Of a stretch of DNA of 54,555 bases, positions 44,294-53,767 are shown one piece after another. Each line of letters begins with the position of its first letter. Within the stretch, counting starts at the first letter, position 1. The stretch comes from Deltaproteobacteria bacterium RIFOXYD12_FULL_56_24 (lineage in GTDB: Bacteria; Desulfobacterota; Desulfobulbia; Desulfobulbales; Desulfurivibrionaceae): the NCBI GenBank assembly GCA_001799285.1, contig MGTD01000036.1:4863-59417 (forward strand), written 5' to 3'. The position numbers and the translations under genes were made by a program. The notes below the pieces were generated by a model, which was not told the DNA's origin, made no database searches, and worked only from the letters and a program-made list of their open reading frames with translations.

Positions 44294-45925
44294 ATGATAA
44301 CCGGCAATACCGGCGGCCTGAAAACCGCCCAGCTGAAAGCGCTTGAACGCCTTGCCGGGCGCCGGGTCAACCCGGATTTGATTATCAGCCCGGAGCTGGC
44401 CAAAGAGCTAAGTACGCTTGCTTTCGAGCTCGGCCGTCAGGTGGGGGTGCTGCTCAGTCGGTCCGGGCAGGTCGAGGCGATCATGGTCGGGGATCATAAA
44501 TCCATCATGATCCCTGCCCTGAAGCAGTTCCGGGCCTCGGGGGGGCGCCTAAAGGGCTTGCGTTGTGTGCATGTCCATCTTGCCGGCGAGGATCTCAGCG
44601 AAGACGATCTGATGGATCTGCTCTTCCTGCGACTCGATATGATGACCGTGGTAAAGATGGAGCAAGGACAGGCCACCCGGCTTTATTCAGCCCATCTGGT
44701 TCCCCAGCCGGTGGCGGGGAAGGACTGGGTTTTGTTGCCCCCGGAGATTCCAGGCCGACCGGCCAATTCCTGTAGGGAACTCATCGCCGCGCTTGAGGAG
44801 GAGTTCGCCAAGGCCAGGCCGGTGCGGGAGATTGATTCGGGTCGGGACCGGGCAATTCTGGTCAGTGTGACCCCGCTCTCCAAGGGTAAGGCTCAAGAGT
44901 CCATGGACGAGCTTGTCGAGCTGGCGCGCTCCGCAGAGGTTATCGTTCTTGACACCGTGGTGCAGCGGCGGGAAAAGATCAATCCTCGCCTGATTCTGGG
45001 CAAAGGCAAGCTCGGCGAGATCATGCTTTCCGCCCTCAGGCTCAATGCCAATCTGCTGATTTTCGACCAGGAGCTCAATCCTTCCCAGGTCCGGTCGATA
45101 ACCGATCATACCGAGTTGAGGGTTATCGACCGGACCCAGTTGATTCTTGATATCTTTGCCCGGCGGGCCTTGAGCCGGGAAGGCAGGCTGCAGATCGAGA
45201 TGGCCCAGCTCAAATATATGCTGCCCAGATTGACCACCAGGGATGACGCCCTTTCCCGGCTCACCGGCGGCATCGGCGGGCGCGGCCCCGGCGAGACCCG
45301 ACTTGAGGTGGATCGCCGCCGCATCAATGACCGTTTGGGCAAGCTGGCCAAAAAACTCAAGGAGGTCAGCCGCGAGCGGGAACAGCGGCGGGCGCGGCGG
45401 CGCAAAAAGGACTTGCCGGTTCTCTCGCTGGTCGGCTATACCAATGCCGGAAAATCAACTCTGCTCAATACTCTGACTAAGAGCGCCATTGTCGCGGAGG
45501 ACAAGCTGTTCGCCACACTGGATCCGACCAGCCGACGGCTGCGTTTCCCCGAGGATGTGGAGGTTATTATCACGGATACGGTGGGCTTTATCCGCCATCT
45601 TCCGGAAGAGTTGCTCAAGGCCTTCAAGGCGACCCTGGAAGAATTGCACGAGGCGGACGTGCTCGTGCATGTTATTGATATCAGCAATCCGCGCTGCGCT
45701 GAGCATATCCGGGTGGTGGATGAACTGCTGCGGGAGCTTGAGCTGGATGCCATTGTCTGTCTCAAGGTTTTTAACAAGATCGATCTGGTGACGCCGGAGG
45801 TTGTTGCCGAGCAGTTGCGGCTGCATGAGGCGGTGGCCTTGAGCGCCCATGATGCCGCGACCTTTGGCTCGTTTCTGGACCGGGCCAGGAGTCTGGTTCT
45901 GAAAAAATGGCGGACGAGAGAATAG
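44294..45925 (+). CDS. hflX: HflX-family GTPase
   Basis: 543 residues. An N-terminal HflX domain is followed by GIGGRGPGETRLEVDRRR, a coiled helical linker and the G-domain GYTNAGKST, DTVGFI and NKIDLV. HflX splits ribosomes under stress. The N-terminal region (1-180) is longer than in E. coli HflX, as in some other bacterial members. GGAGG lies 13 bases before the ATG. Confidence 0.93.
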   Translation: MITGNTGGLKTAQLKALERLAGRRVNPDLIISPELAKELSTLAFELGRQVGVLLSRSGQVEAIMVGDHKSIMIPALKQFRASGGRLKGLRCVHVHLAGEDLSEDDLMDLLFLRLDMMTVVKMEQGQATRLYSAHLVPQPVAGKDWVLLPPEIPGRPANSCRELIAALEEEFAKARPVREIDSGRDRAILVSVTPLSKGKAQESMDELVELARSAEVIVLDTVVQRREKINPRLILGKGKLGEIMLSALRLNANLLIFDQELNPSQVRSITDHTELRVIDRTQLILDIFARRALSREGRLQIEMAQLKYMLPRLTTRDDALSRLTGGIGGRGPGETRLEVDRRRINDRLGKLAKKLKEVSREREQRRARRRKKDLPVLSLVGYTNAGKSTLLNTLTKSAIVAEDKLFATLDPTSRRLRFPEDVEVIITDTVGFIRHLPEELLKAFKATLEELHEADVLVHVIDISNPRCAEHIRVVDELLRELELDAIVCLKVFNKIDLVTPEVVAEQLRLHEAVALSAHDAATFGSFLDRARSLVLKKWRTRE

Positions 45926-45948
45926 GGAAAAGAAAAGATTCAAGATTC

Positions 45949-46026
45949 AAGGTCAAAGATCAATAAAGCTGGTTTCACCTTGCGCCTTGAACCTAGTTGC
46001 GTCTTGCATCTTAAACCTTTGACCTT
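45949..46026. repeat. Imperfect inverted repeat after hflX
   Basis: AAGGTCAAAG at 45949-45958 and CTTTGACCTT at 46017-46026 flank a loop with TCAAG and CTTGA words. Same style as the hairpin at 26443; no clear T-run. Confidence 0.5.
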
Positions 46027-46054
46027 ATAACCCTAAACCTTAGGTTTTTCACCT

Positions 46055-46636
46055 TTGCTACTATTTAATAGACGACAATTTCGCGGCTTTACCGTTTTTC
46101 TTTTTACCCTGGCAATTTTCTGGGGAGGAGGGCAACCCGCCCTTGCCCAGAACGCGACCATAGATGAGCTGATTGTTACCAATTCCAGCACGGATCTGTT
46201 GTTGTTTCTGACGGTCAACAATGCCTTTACCAAGCAGATGGAGGAGGGGATCAAAAACGGTATTCCGGTGGCCTTCAATTTTTATGTGAAGCTGGAACGG
46301 AAACGCATGTGGCTGAATCAGGAGCTTGTTTCCCTGAAGTTTGACCACACCCTGAGCTATGACACCTTGAAAGAGGAATACACCATTGTCCGTTCGGAGC
46401 TGGCTGGGCAGACGCTCCGCACCAAATCGCTGGCCGAGGCGAAAAAGGCCATGGTCCAGCTCAATGGCCTTATGGTTACGCAGCTCAAGGTCCTGCTGCC
46501 TGAGGCGGGATATCTGCTTCGGGTTAAGGCCAAGCTCTCGGAAAAAACTCTGCCGCTTTATGTTCACTATGTGATCCCCTTCTGGAGTCTCTGGGATTTT
46601 GAAACCCAGTGGTACACCGTGGAATTCAGGTATTAG
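46055..46636 (+). CDS. DUF4390 protein
   Basis: 193 residues. The start is a TTG at 46055; no ATG precedes the signal peptide (FTVFLFTLAIFWGGGQPALAQ). After cleavage, a beta-rich domain with NNAFTKQMEEGIKNGIPVAFNF is the DUF4390 pattern. It is followed one base later by the NtrY-like kinase gene, a linkage seen in several proteobacteria. Function unknown; probably periplasmic, perhaps part of signal sensing. Confidence 0.8.
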   Translation: MLLFNRRQFRGFTVFLFTLAIFWGGGQPALAQNATIDELIVTNSSTDLLLFLTVNNAFTKQMEEGIKNGIPVAFNFYVKLERKRMWLNQELVSLKFDHTLSYDTLKEEYTIVRSELAGQTLRTKSLAEAKKAMVQLNGLMVTQLKVLLPEAGYLLRVKAKLSEKTLPLYVHYVIPFWSLWDFETQWYTVEFRY

Positions 46637-46637
46637 G

Positions 46638-48872
46638 ATGGACGGATCCTGCGAGGAGGCTCTCTGGCAAGACCGGCAGCGCCGCAAAAAGCGCATCCGC
46701 CTGGTAATCCTTGCCTGTCTCGTCCTGATTCCGCTGCTGACCTATTTTGAAACCAGGATAGTGCAGCTGGGAGCCATTCCTTTTCCGGTCAGCGGCAACG
46801 TCCTGATCTTCGTGCTAATCAACTTCAACGTCCTCCTGTTGTTGTTGATGGTTTTTCTGGTTCTTCGCAATCTGGCGCAGCTTGTTTTTGAGCGACGCCG
46901 CCGTTTCCTGGGGACAAAGCTGCGCTCCAAGCTGGTGATCGCCTTTGTTTCCATGTCCTTTTTCCCAACCGGGCTGCTGTTTTTCATCGCTCTGCAGTTT
47001 GTCTCCACCAGCATGGATTACTGGTTCAATATCAATGTCGCCCAGTCCCTCGAGGAATCGATCGTCGTTGCCAAGAATATTTACCTGGAGGCGCAAAACC
47101 AGGTCGACCGTCAGGGCCGTCTTATCGCGGAACGATTGGAGTCAAAACGCTATGGTAATGTTGCCGGGGCAAATCTGACCCCGGTGCTGGAAGGGATGAT
47201 GAAAAGCCATGGCCTGGCCGGAATCGAGTTGATTTCCGGGCAAAAAGTGGTGTTGGCCAAAGTTTACCGGCCAGAGATAGCAGGCGAAGGTATCCCGGAA
47301 ATTTCGTTGCAGATGATCCGTAATGCTTATGCCGACAATCAGGAGCATACAACCATCCAGCCGGTGGCGGCAGGGGAGCTGGTGCGCGGGGTAAGTTTGG
47401 TCCGGATTGGCGAAGACAACGGCCATTCGGGGGTACTGGTTGTCTCGCTGCTTATTCCCCAGGAACGGGTTCGGCAGATGCAGACCATTTCCGCCGGCTA
47501 TGAGGGCTACAAACAGCTGATGATGCTCAAGGCTCCCATAAAAACCAGCTTGCTGGTCATGCTGCTGATCGTCACCCTGTTGATCGTGTTCTGCGCGATC
47601 TGGTTTGCCTTTTATGTGGCCGGCGGCCTGACCGGGCCCATCGGTAGACTGGCCGAAGCCACGCGGCGGGTGGCCGAGGGGGAGCTGGATTTTGTGCTGG
47701 AAAAGACTTCCGGCGACGAGATGGGAACTCTGGTTGATTCCTTCAACCGGATGACCAGCGATCTTTCCGCCGGCAAAAGGCAGCTCGAAGAGGCAAACGC
47801 CGCCCTGCGCCAGGGCAATCTCGATGCCGAAACAAGGCGGCGCTACATGGAGATTGTTTTGCAGAATGTGGCGGCCGGGGTAATCTCTCTGGATGAGGAG
47901 GGCCGGATTACCACGATCAACCGGTTTGCCGAGGAACTTCTCCGGATTGATCGCAGGGCTTTGGAGGGCAAGGATTATCGCGTGGTTCTCAAGCCGGAGC
48001 ATCGGGCTATTCTGGACGGATTTTTTGCCGAACTCTCCCGTAGTGGCAAGTCTTCCCTGGAAAAACCGTTGCGCCTGACCTTGGGCGAGGAAACCTTTTC
48101 GCTGCGGGTAAATTTAACCAGGCTGGAAGACGAGAACAGTCAGCCCCTTGGCGTGGTTCTGGTGTTCGATAACCTCACCGAGCTGGAAAAGGCGCAGCGA
48201 ATGGCGGCCTGGCGTGAAGTGGCCCGGCGGATCGCCCATGAGGTGAAAAATCCCCTTACCCCGATCCAGCTTTCCGCCCAGCGGCTCCGCAAAAGATACC
48301 TTGATCGGCTGTCCGGGGATCAGGAAGTTTTTGATGTTTGCACCAAGACCATTGTCAACCAGGTTGACGAGCTGAAAAAACTGGTCAGCGAATTTTCCAA
48401 CTTCGCCCGAATGCCTGCGGTTCATAAGGCCATGGGCAACCTGGCCGAAATGGCCAACGAGGTTTTTGTCTTCTACCAGGAGGCCCATAAGGACAGGCAT
48501 TTCAAGTTGCGGGTGGAAGGGCCGATTCCGCGCTTTTCCTTTGATGCCAAGCAGATGAAGCGGGTGCTCATCAACCTGCTCAATAATGCCGTGGCCGCCA
48601 CCGGCAGCGGTGGGGTAATCGAGATCGTTATCGCCTGCGAGGAAGAGCGCAAGGCTGTCAGTCTCGAGGTGCTTGACAATGGCTCCGGGGTTAGTGATGC
48701 GGATAAGCCGCGTCTCTTCGAACCTTATTTCTCGCGGAAGAAGACCGGCACCGGCCTGGGGCTGGCCATTGCCGGCACGGTGGTGGCGGACCATCACGGC
48801 TATATCCGGGTCAAGGACAACGAGCCCCGGGGCGCCAGGTTCATTGTGGAGCTTCCCTTAGGTAACGGCTAG
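46638..48872 (+). CDS. NtrY-like sensor histidine kinase
   Basis: 744 residues from ATG 46638 (TTAGG just before; an earlier in-frame ATG would overlap the DUF4390 gene). Membrane segments at the N-terminus (about 20-45, 55-80, 100-125), an extracytoplasmic part, another segment near 310, then HAMP, a PAS region (VAAGVISLDEEGRITTI), HisKA with RRIAHEVKNPLTP (His near 534), and an ATPase domain with DNGSGV and GTGLGLAI. This order is typical of NtrY. The regulator gene follows after repeats. Confidence 0.92.
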   Translation: MDGSCEEALWQDRQRRKKRIRLVILACLVLIPLLTYFETRIVQLGAIPFPVSGNVLIFVLINFNVLLLLLMVFLVLRNLAQLVFERRRRFLGTKLRSKLVIAFVSMSFFPTGLLFFIALQFVSTSMDYWFNINVAQSLEESIVVAKNIYLEAQNQVDRQGRLIAERLESKRYGNVAGANLTPVLEGMMKSHGLAGIELISGQKVVLAKVYRPEIAGEGIPEISLQMIRNAYADNQEHTTIQPVAAGELVRGVSLVRIGEDNGHSGVLVVSLLIPQERVRQMQTISAGYEGYKQLMMLKAPIKTSLLVMLLIVTLLIVFCAIWFAFYVAGGLTGPIGRLAEATRRVAEGELDFVLEKTSGDEMGTLVDSFNRMTSDLSAGKRQLEEANAALRQGNLDAETRRRYMEIVLQNVAAGVISLDEEGRITTINRFAEELLRIDRRALEGKDYRVVLKPEHRAILDGFFAELSRSGKSSLEKPLRLTLGEETFSLRVNLTRLEDENSQPLGVVLVFDNLTELEKAQRMAAWREVARRIAHEVKNPLTPIQLSAQRLRKRYLDRLSGDQEVFDVCTKTIVNQVDELKKLVSEFSNFARMPAVHKAMGNLAEMANEVFVFYQEAHKDRHFKLRVEGPIPRFSFDAKQMKRVLINLLNNAVAATGSGGVIEIVIACEEERKAVSLEVLDNGSGVSDADKPRLFEPYFSRKKTGTGLGLAIAGTVVADHHGYIRVKDNEPRGARFIVELPLGNG

Positions 48873-48884
48873 AAAACCGTATTT

Positions 48885-48934
48885 CACCCAGAGGGTATAA
48901 GTTTCTTTTGAACAGGCAAGCTGCTCAACTCAGC
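48885..48934 (+). repeat. Nested-type repeat R2, copy 2 (free-standing)
   Basis: CACCCAGAGGGTATAAG..., with TTGAACAG and CTGCTCAA arms. It starts 12 bases after the kinase gene stop and is not inside an R1 element. Confidence 0.8.
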
Positions 48935-49042
48935 TTTATCTGCTTGTCAGTGCATGGTATACTGGGTAGCAGCAGACAAAATTCGATGAAACGGCGTAAC
49001 CTGTCACGGGGGAGTTCCCCGGAAGTCAAATAACCACGGAAT

Positions 49043-49093
49043 CACCCTTCGGGTATAAGTTTCGTTTTGAGCAGATAAGCTGCTCAACTCAGC
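49043..49093 (+). repeat. Nested-type repeat R2, copy 3 (free-standing)
   Basis: CACCCTTCGGGTATAAG..., arms TTGAGCAG and CTGCTCAA around ATAAG. The first hairpin has compensating changes (ACCC with TTC loop and GGGT), which suggests that structure is kept. It ends 25 bases before the NtrX-like gene. Confidence 0.8.
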
Positions 49094-49118
49094 TAAAAGC
49101 GTTCACAGTGAAGCGGCG

Positions 49119-50489
49119 ATGGCAAAGACAATCCTGATAATTGACGATGAAGCGAGTATTCGCGAGTCTTTGTCCGGCATCCTGTCGGACGAAGGGTTTC
49201 AGACCATTTCCGCCGAGGACGGGCAGCAGGGGCTTTCCCTGCTGGAGGAAGAGCAGGTTGATCTGGTTCTGCTCGATATCTGGATGCCGGGGCTGGATGG
49301 TCTGGAGGTGCTGAAAAGAATCAAGGAATCCCTTGCCGAGTTGCCGGTGATCATGATCTCCGGGCACGGCACCATTGAAACCGCAGTACAGGCCACCAAG
49401 ATGGGGGCTTACGATTTCATCGAAAAGCCGCCTTCCTACGACAAGATCATTCTTGCCATCAACAACGCCTTGGATCTTGCCAGGTTAAAAAAAGAAAACC
49501 TGTTTTTGCGCCAGCAGACCCAGCGTGCCAGTCAGCTCACCGGTAACTCGCCGGCCATGGTGGAACTCCGGCAGCTGGTAGAAAGGGTGGCGCCCAGCGA
49601 GGCCTGGGTTTTGATCCGTGGGGAGCATGGCACCGGCAAGGAGCTGGTGGCCCAGAGCATTCACCGTTTGTCAAAAAACGCGGCCAGGCCGATGATCGAG
49701 CTGAACTGCGCTGCCATCCCGGAAGAACTGATCGAGTCCGAGCTGTTCGGCCACGAGAAGGGATCGTTCACCGGCGCCACCGCCAGCCGCCGGGGCAAAT
49801 TCGATCTGGCTGATGGCACCACCCTTTTTCTGGATGAAATCGGCGACATGAGCCTGAAAACCCAGGCCAAGGTGCTGCGCATCCTGCAGGAACAGAAATT
49901 TGAGCGGGTGGGCGGCTCGAAAACCATCCAGGTCGAGGTGCGGGTGCTGGCCGCCACCAACAAGGATCTTGAGCAGGAGATTGAAAAAGGTACCTTCCGG
50001 GCGGATCTCTATTACCGGCTCAATGTGGTGCCTATCCAGGTGCCGCCGCTCAGGGAACGAAGCGAGGATATTCCCCTGTTGGTCGCCGATTTTGTGGCGG
50101 ACAACGCCAAAAAAGGCTTGGGGGAAAAGGCGTTCAGCCCAGGAGCTCTACAGGCCGTGATGCGGCATGGCTGGCCGGGCAATGTCCGCGAGTTGCGCAA
50201 TTTTGTGGAGCGGGTCATGATCATGTGCCCGGCGGAAACGGTTGACGAAGCAAAAGTCGGGCAGCTGCTCGGCCTTGCTCCGGAAGAAGGTGCGCCGTCG
50301 GCGCCCGGTCTGCAGGCGCTGTACCACTCCTTGAGCTATAAAGAGGCCAAGAGGATTTTTGAGCGGGATTTTCTCACAGCCCGTCTAGCCGGAAATGACG
50401 GGAATATTTCCCAGACCGCGGAACAAATAGGCCTGGAACGGAGTCATCTGCACAGAAAGATGAAGTCCCTGTCCCTGGATGAAGAATGA
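49119..50489 (+). CDS. NtrX-like response regulator, AAA+ sigma-54 activator family
   Basis: 456 residues. Receiver domain with Asp53; central AAA+ domain with GEHGTGKE (168-175) and LFLDEIGD; C-terminal Fis-type HTH (GNISQTAEQIGLERSHLHRK). The sigma-54-contact loop reads GSFTGA (215-220) instead of GAFTGA. Together with the NtrY-like gene upstream it forms a nitrogen/redox-type two-component pair. Two R2 repeats lie in its leader. Confidence 0.92.
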   Translation: MAKTILIIDDEASIRESLSGILSDEGFQTISAEDGQQGLSLLEEEQVDLVLLDIWMPGLDGLEVLKRIKESLAELPVIMISGHGTIETAVQATKMGAYDFIEKPPSYDKIILAINNALDLARLKKENLFLRQQTQRASQLTGNSPAMVELRQLVERVAPSEAWVLIRGEHGTGKELVAQSIHRLSKNAARPMIELNCAAIPEELIESELFGHEKGSFTGATASRRGKFDLADGTTLFLDEIGDMSLKTQAKVLRILQEQKFERVGGSKTIQVEVRVLAATNKDLEQEIEKGTFRADLYYRLNVVPIQVPPLRERSEDIPLLVADFVADNAKKGLGEKAFSPGALQAVMRHGWPGNVRELRNFVERVMIMCPAETVDEAKVGQLLGLAPEEGAPSAPGLQALYHSLSYKEAKRIFERDFLTARLAGNDGNISQTAEQIGLERSHLHRKMKSLSLDEE

Positions 50490-50524
50490 TGATCGTGTAA
50501 CAACTGAAAAACGTAACGCCAAGA

Positions 50525-50590
50525 CGCAGAGGCGCAAAGGCAACATGCTGAGATAAAGGGATAAAAACTTTGCGACTTTGCGCTTCTGCG
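50525..50590. repeat. CGCAGAGGCGCAAAG-type hairpin
   Basis: A 15-base arm at 50525-50539 and its inverse at 50576-50590 (one mismatch), with AT-rich loop. It lies just before the ClpX-like gene and is probably a dispersed repeat. Confidence 0.7.
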
Positions 50591-50597
50591 GTAAAAA

Positions 50598-52409
50598 ATG
50601 ACCTACGAGTCCATCAAGAATGATTTACCCGAGACTTTTGATGAGGATGCCATGAGCCAATACGCTACCAGCCTTCCCGACCAGAAGGCGTTGGAAAAGG
50701 AAATCGGTGAGTATCTTACGAAAAAATATGGGCAGAAGGTGAAGATCATCTCCAGCGGCTTGCTGCCCATGGCCCAGAGCGAGGAGAATGAATCGGGTCA
50801 GCTTGAGGCAGGCGAGGCGGCGGACTTTCATTTCGACACCAATCCGGAAGAGCTCATTGCCTATCTCGACGAGTATGTGGTGCGCCAAGATGAGGCCAAG
50901 GCCATTCTGGCCACCAAGATCTGCACTCATTTCAACCGGATCAGTTACAACCTGGCCAAGCCCAGGCAGGCAAGGCGCAATCTGGGCCAGATTAAGAGCA
51001 ATGTCCTGTTGATGGGGCCGACCGGCGTCGGCAAGACCTTCCTCATCAAGCTCATCGCAAGTTATCTCGGGGTGCCCTTCATCAAGGGCGATGCCACCAA
51101 GTTCAGTGAAACCGGCTATGTGGGAGGGGATGTGGAGGATCTGGTCCGCGATCTGGTCCGGCAGGCGGACGGTGATGTCGAGCGAGCCCAGTACGGCATC
51201 ATCTACCTCGATGAGATTGACAAGATAGCCGCCAGCCCTTTCCGCATCGGGGCAGAGGTTTCCCGAGCCGGGGTGCAGCGTGCTCTGCTCAAACCCATGG
51301 AGGAAACAGAGGTCGAGATCAAGGTTGCCCACGATCCGGTATCGCAGATTGAGGCCATCGAACAGTACCGGGCAACGGGCAAGAGGGCGAGGAGGGTGGT
51401 CAATACCAAAAATATTCTCTTCATCATGAGCGGTGCTTTTGCCGGGCTGGAAGAGATCATCAAAAAGCGGGTACAGCAGCAATCCATGGGTTTTGAAAGT
51501 TCTGTCTCCTCGGTGCGATCCAACCGGCGTTTTCTTAAGCAGATCAAGGCGGAGGATCTCGTTGAGTTCGGTTTTGAAAGCGAGTTTGTCGGGCGATTGC
51601 CGGTTGTCGCCGTGCTTGAAGAACTGGAAGAAGATGATTTTTACGAGATTCTGGCCAATCCTAACAGCTCCATCGTGGTCGCTAAGAAGCATGATTTCCG
51701 GGTGTACGGTATCAATCTGCAGTTCGAAGATGCGGCGTTGCGCGAAATCGCCGGTCTGGCCAAGGTGGAAAGAACCGGGGCCAGGGGACTGGTGAGCGTG
51801 ATGGAAAGGGTTCTGCTTCACTACGAGAAAAAACTGCCTTCCACCAGCATCCGCCATCTTGTAGTGGATGTCGAAATGGTGCGTTCGCCTGCTGTTGTCC
51901 TCGAAAGGCTGCTGGCGAAGTCCGGGGTGCAGGCGGAGCACCGGGCCAGGTTTGAGGCTTTGCAGATTGAGGAGTATGAGCGGTTGACCGGCTTCATCCT
52001 GAAGCGGCTGGGGAATTATCTTGAAGATCATCAGGTGCTCGCCACCCCGGCGCGGCTGCAGCTGATGGCCCGGGAGAGTCAGGAGCAGGATGTTGACCCC
52101 CGCGAGGTTTGTGATACCTTTATCCTGCTGGTTCAGGCAATTCACGACAGCGAGGTGGAGTTCAGCGAAAAATGCGGGATCAGGGTCACTTTCAGCGAAG
52201 AGGCCGTTGACCGCTTGTTGATCAGGGAGCCACGAACCCTTGAGGCCGTCCAGTCTTCATGCGCCTTGATTTTGCAGGCCATGGAATACGGTCTGCGGCT
52301 CATGGGACAGAAAAAAGGGGTTGCGCAGGTGGTTATCCCAGGAGAGGGTATTGATATGCCGGAACGGTATATCAACAACCTGGTCAGGGAAACCTTCAAG
52401 GTTGATTAG
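50598..52409 (+). CDS. ClpX-like AAA+ ATPase without zinc domain
   Basis: 603 residues. Walker A GPTGVGKT (140-147), YVGGDVEDL, Walker B YLDEIDK (203-209), a FESEFVGRLP sensor region, then about 200 further residues with a helical insertion. This is the ClpX core without the N-terminal zinc-binding domain and with a longer C-terminal part than ClpX (about 420 residues). It may unfold or remodel specific partners; a ClpP partner is not certain. ATG 50598 lacks a ribosome site; ATG 50652 with GAGG upstream is an alternative. Confidence 0.85.
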   Translation: MTYESIKNDLPETFDEDAMSQYATSLPDQKALEKEIGEYLTKKYGQKVKIISSGLLPMAQSEENESGQLEAGEAADFHFDTNPEELIAYLDEYVVRQDEAKAILATKICTHFNRISYNLAKPRQARRNLGQIKSNVLLMGPTGVGKTFLIKLIASYLGVPFIKGDATKFSETGYVGGDVEDLVRDLVRQADGDVERAQYGIIYLDEIDKIAASPFRIGAEVSRAGVQRALLKPMEETEVEIKVAHDPVSQIEAIEQYRATGKRARRVVNTKNILFIMSGAFAGLEEIIKKRVQQQSMGFESSVSSVRSNRRFLKQIKAEDLVEFGFESEFVGRLPVVAVLEELEEDDFYEILANPNSSIVVAKKHDFRVYGINLQFEDAALREIAGLAKVERTGARGLVSVMERVLLHYEKKLPSTSIRHLVVDVEMVRSPAVVLERLLAKSGVQAEHRARFEALQIEEYERLTGFILKRLGNYLEDHQVLATPARLQLMARESQEQDVDPREVCDTFILLVQAIHDSEVEFSEKCGIRVTFSEEAVDRLLIREPRTLEAVQSSCALILQAMEYGLRLMGQKKGVAQVVIPGEGIDMPERYINNLVRETFKVD

Positions 52410-52411
52410 CT

Positions 52412-52618
52412 GTAACTATCCAGCAGCACCGCATCTGCGTTGTTGCACCCAGAGGGTATAAGTTTCGTATGAGCAGACAAGCTGCTCAACTCAGCTATAT
52501 CAGCCTGCTCATGGGCGCCAGCACACTTCGCAGGCTTCTGCCTAGCAGCTACGGCACTGCTGGATAGTTACGGTTTGGGTTGTTTTTGTTCATTCCCGGT
52601 CTTAAGCTGGATAGTTAC
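52412..52618 (+). repeat. Long palindromic repeat family R1, copy 4 (with nested R2)
   Basis: 207 bases, nearly identical to the copy at 44067, including the R2 block at the same internal position (R2 core 52446-52495). It begins two bases after the ClpX-like stop. Confidence 0.9.
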
Positions 52619-52712
52619 GATTAACTGTAAATTTTGGCGTATTGGGTTGCCAATTATGAATAATTACGCTGGCGGAAGTTCTTCCCCAGCCAAGAAAAGG
52701 AGAGAATAAAAT

Positions 52713-53687
52713 ATGATTTTTCCAGAGTACCGGGGCCGCAGGCTCAGACAAAACGAAACCTTTCGGGCGCTTATCCGGGAGACCAGCATTTCTCCGGCCC
52801 ATCTTGTCTACCCGCTTTTTGTCATGCCAGGCAAAGGGGTGAGGGAAGAGGTGCCGTCCATGCCGGGGGTATTCAGAATCTCCGTTGACCAGTTGGCTAA
52901 GGAGGCCAAGGAGTGCATGGGTTTGGGGGTTAACTCGGTCATCCTCTTCGGCCTGCCCGACAAGAAGGATTCGAAAGGCTCGGGGGCGCATGCCAAGGAC
53001 GGCATTATTCAGCGGGCCATTAAAGAGCTGAAGAACACGGCGCCTAAGCTCACAGTCTGTACCGATGTCTGCCTGTGTGAGTACACCAGCCACGGCCATT
53101 GCGGGATCATGCTTGATGAGGTGGTGGACAATGACTCTACCCTGGAGGTGCTTGCCAGGGTTGCGCTTTCCCATGCCCAGGCCGGGGCCGACATGGTGGC
53201 GCCTTCGGACATGATGGATGGTCGGGTCGGCGAAATCAGGGCTATTCTGGATGAGAATAACTTCTCCATGGTGCCGATCATGTCCTATGCCGTGAAGTAC
53301 GCCTCCGCGTTTTACGGGCCTTTTCGGGATGCGGCGGAATGCGCGCCCCAGCAGGGTGACCGCAAGAGTTATCAGATGGATCCGGCCAACATCCGGGAGG
53401 CGTTGCGGGAGGCGACCCTGGATGTGGAAGAGGGAGCGGACATCCTGATGGTCAAGCCGGCCATGGCTTACCTGGACGTAATCAGCCGGCTGCGGGACGA
53501 GTTCGACCTGCCTATCGCCGCCTACCATGTGAGCGGGGAGTACGCCATGATCAAGGCTGCCGCAGCCAATGGCTGGATCGACGGGGAAAAGGTCATGCAT
53601 GAGAGCCTGCTCAGCATCAGGCGGGCTGGGGCGGATATTATTATTACCTATTTTGCCAAGGACATGGCCCGTTTGCTCAACGGTTAG
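52713..53687 (+). CDS. hemB: Porphobilinogen synthase (delta-aminolevulinate dehydratase)
   Basis: 324 residues. The zinc-binding cysteines are Cys120, Cys122 and Cys130 in [15 protein letters not shown]. The Schiff-base lysines are Lys195 ([14 protein letters not shown]) and Lys248 ([11 protein letters not shown]). It makes porphobilinogen from two 5-aminolevulinates, needed for haem and cobalamin; the cobalamin link fits a genome rich in B12-type radical SAM enzymes. A strong AAGGAGAG ribosome site precedes ATG 52713. Confidence 0.96.
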   Translation: MIFPEYRGRRLRQNETFRALIRETSISPAHLVYPLFVMPGKGVREEVPSMPGVFRISVDQLAKEAKECMGLGVNSVILFGLPDKKDSKGSGAHAKDGIIQRAIKELKNTAPKLTVCTDVCLCEYTSHGHCGIMLDEVVDNDSTLEVLARVALSHAQAGADMVAPSDMMDGRVGEIRAILDENNFSMVPIMSYAVKYASAFYGPFRDAAECAPQQGDRKSYQMDPANIREALREATLDVEEGADILMVKPAMAYLDVISRLRDEFDLPIAAYHVSGEYAMIKAAAANGWIDGEKVMHESLLSIRRAGADIIITYFAKDMARLLNG

Positions 53688-53767
53688 ACGAACGGTGATG
53701 GGGGGGGAAGGGAGAATAGTCCTCTTACCCCCGAGTTTGCCGGGGTGCATGACGGTTTGATGACTGG

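Noticed and set aside
48885-49093. CRISPR-like pair of repeats
   Set aside because: Only two units with a 108-base spacer, each with internal hairpins, and further copies lie inside another repeat; no cas genes are present.
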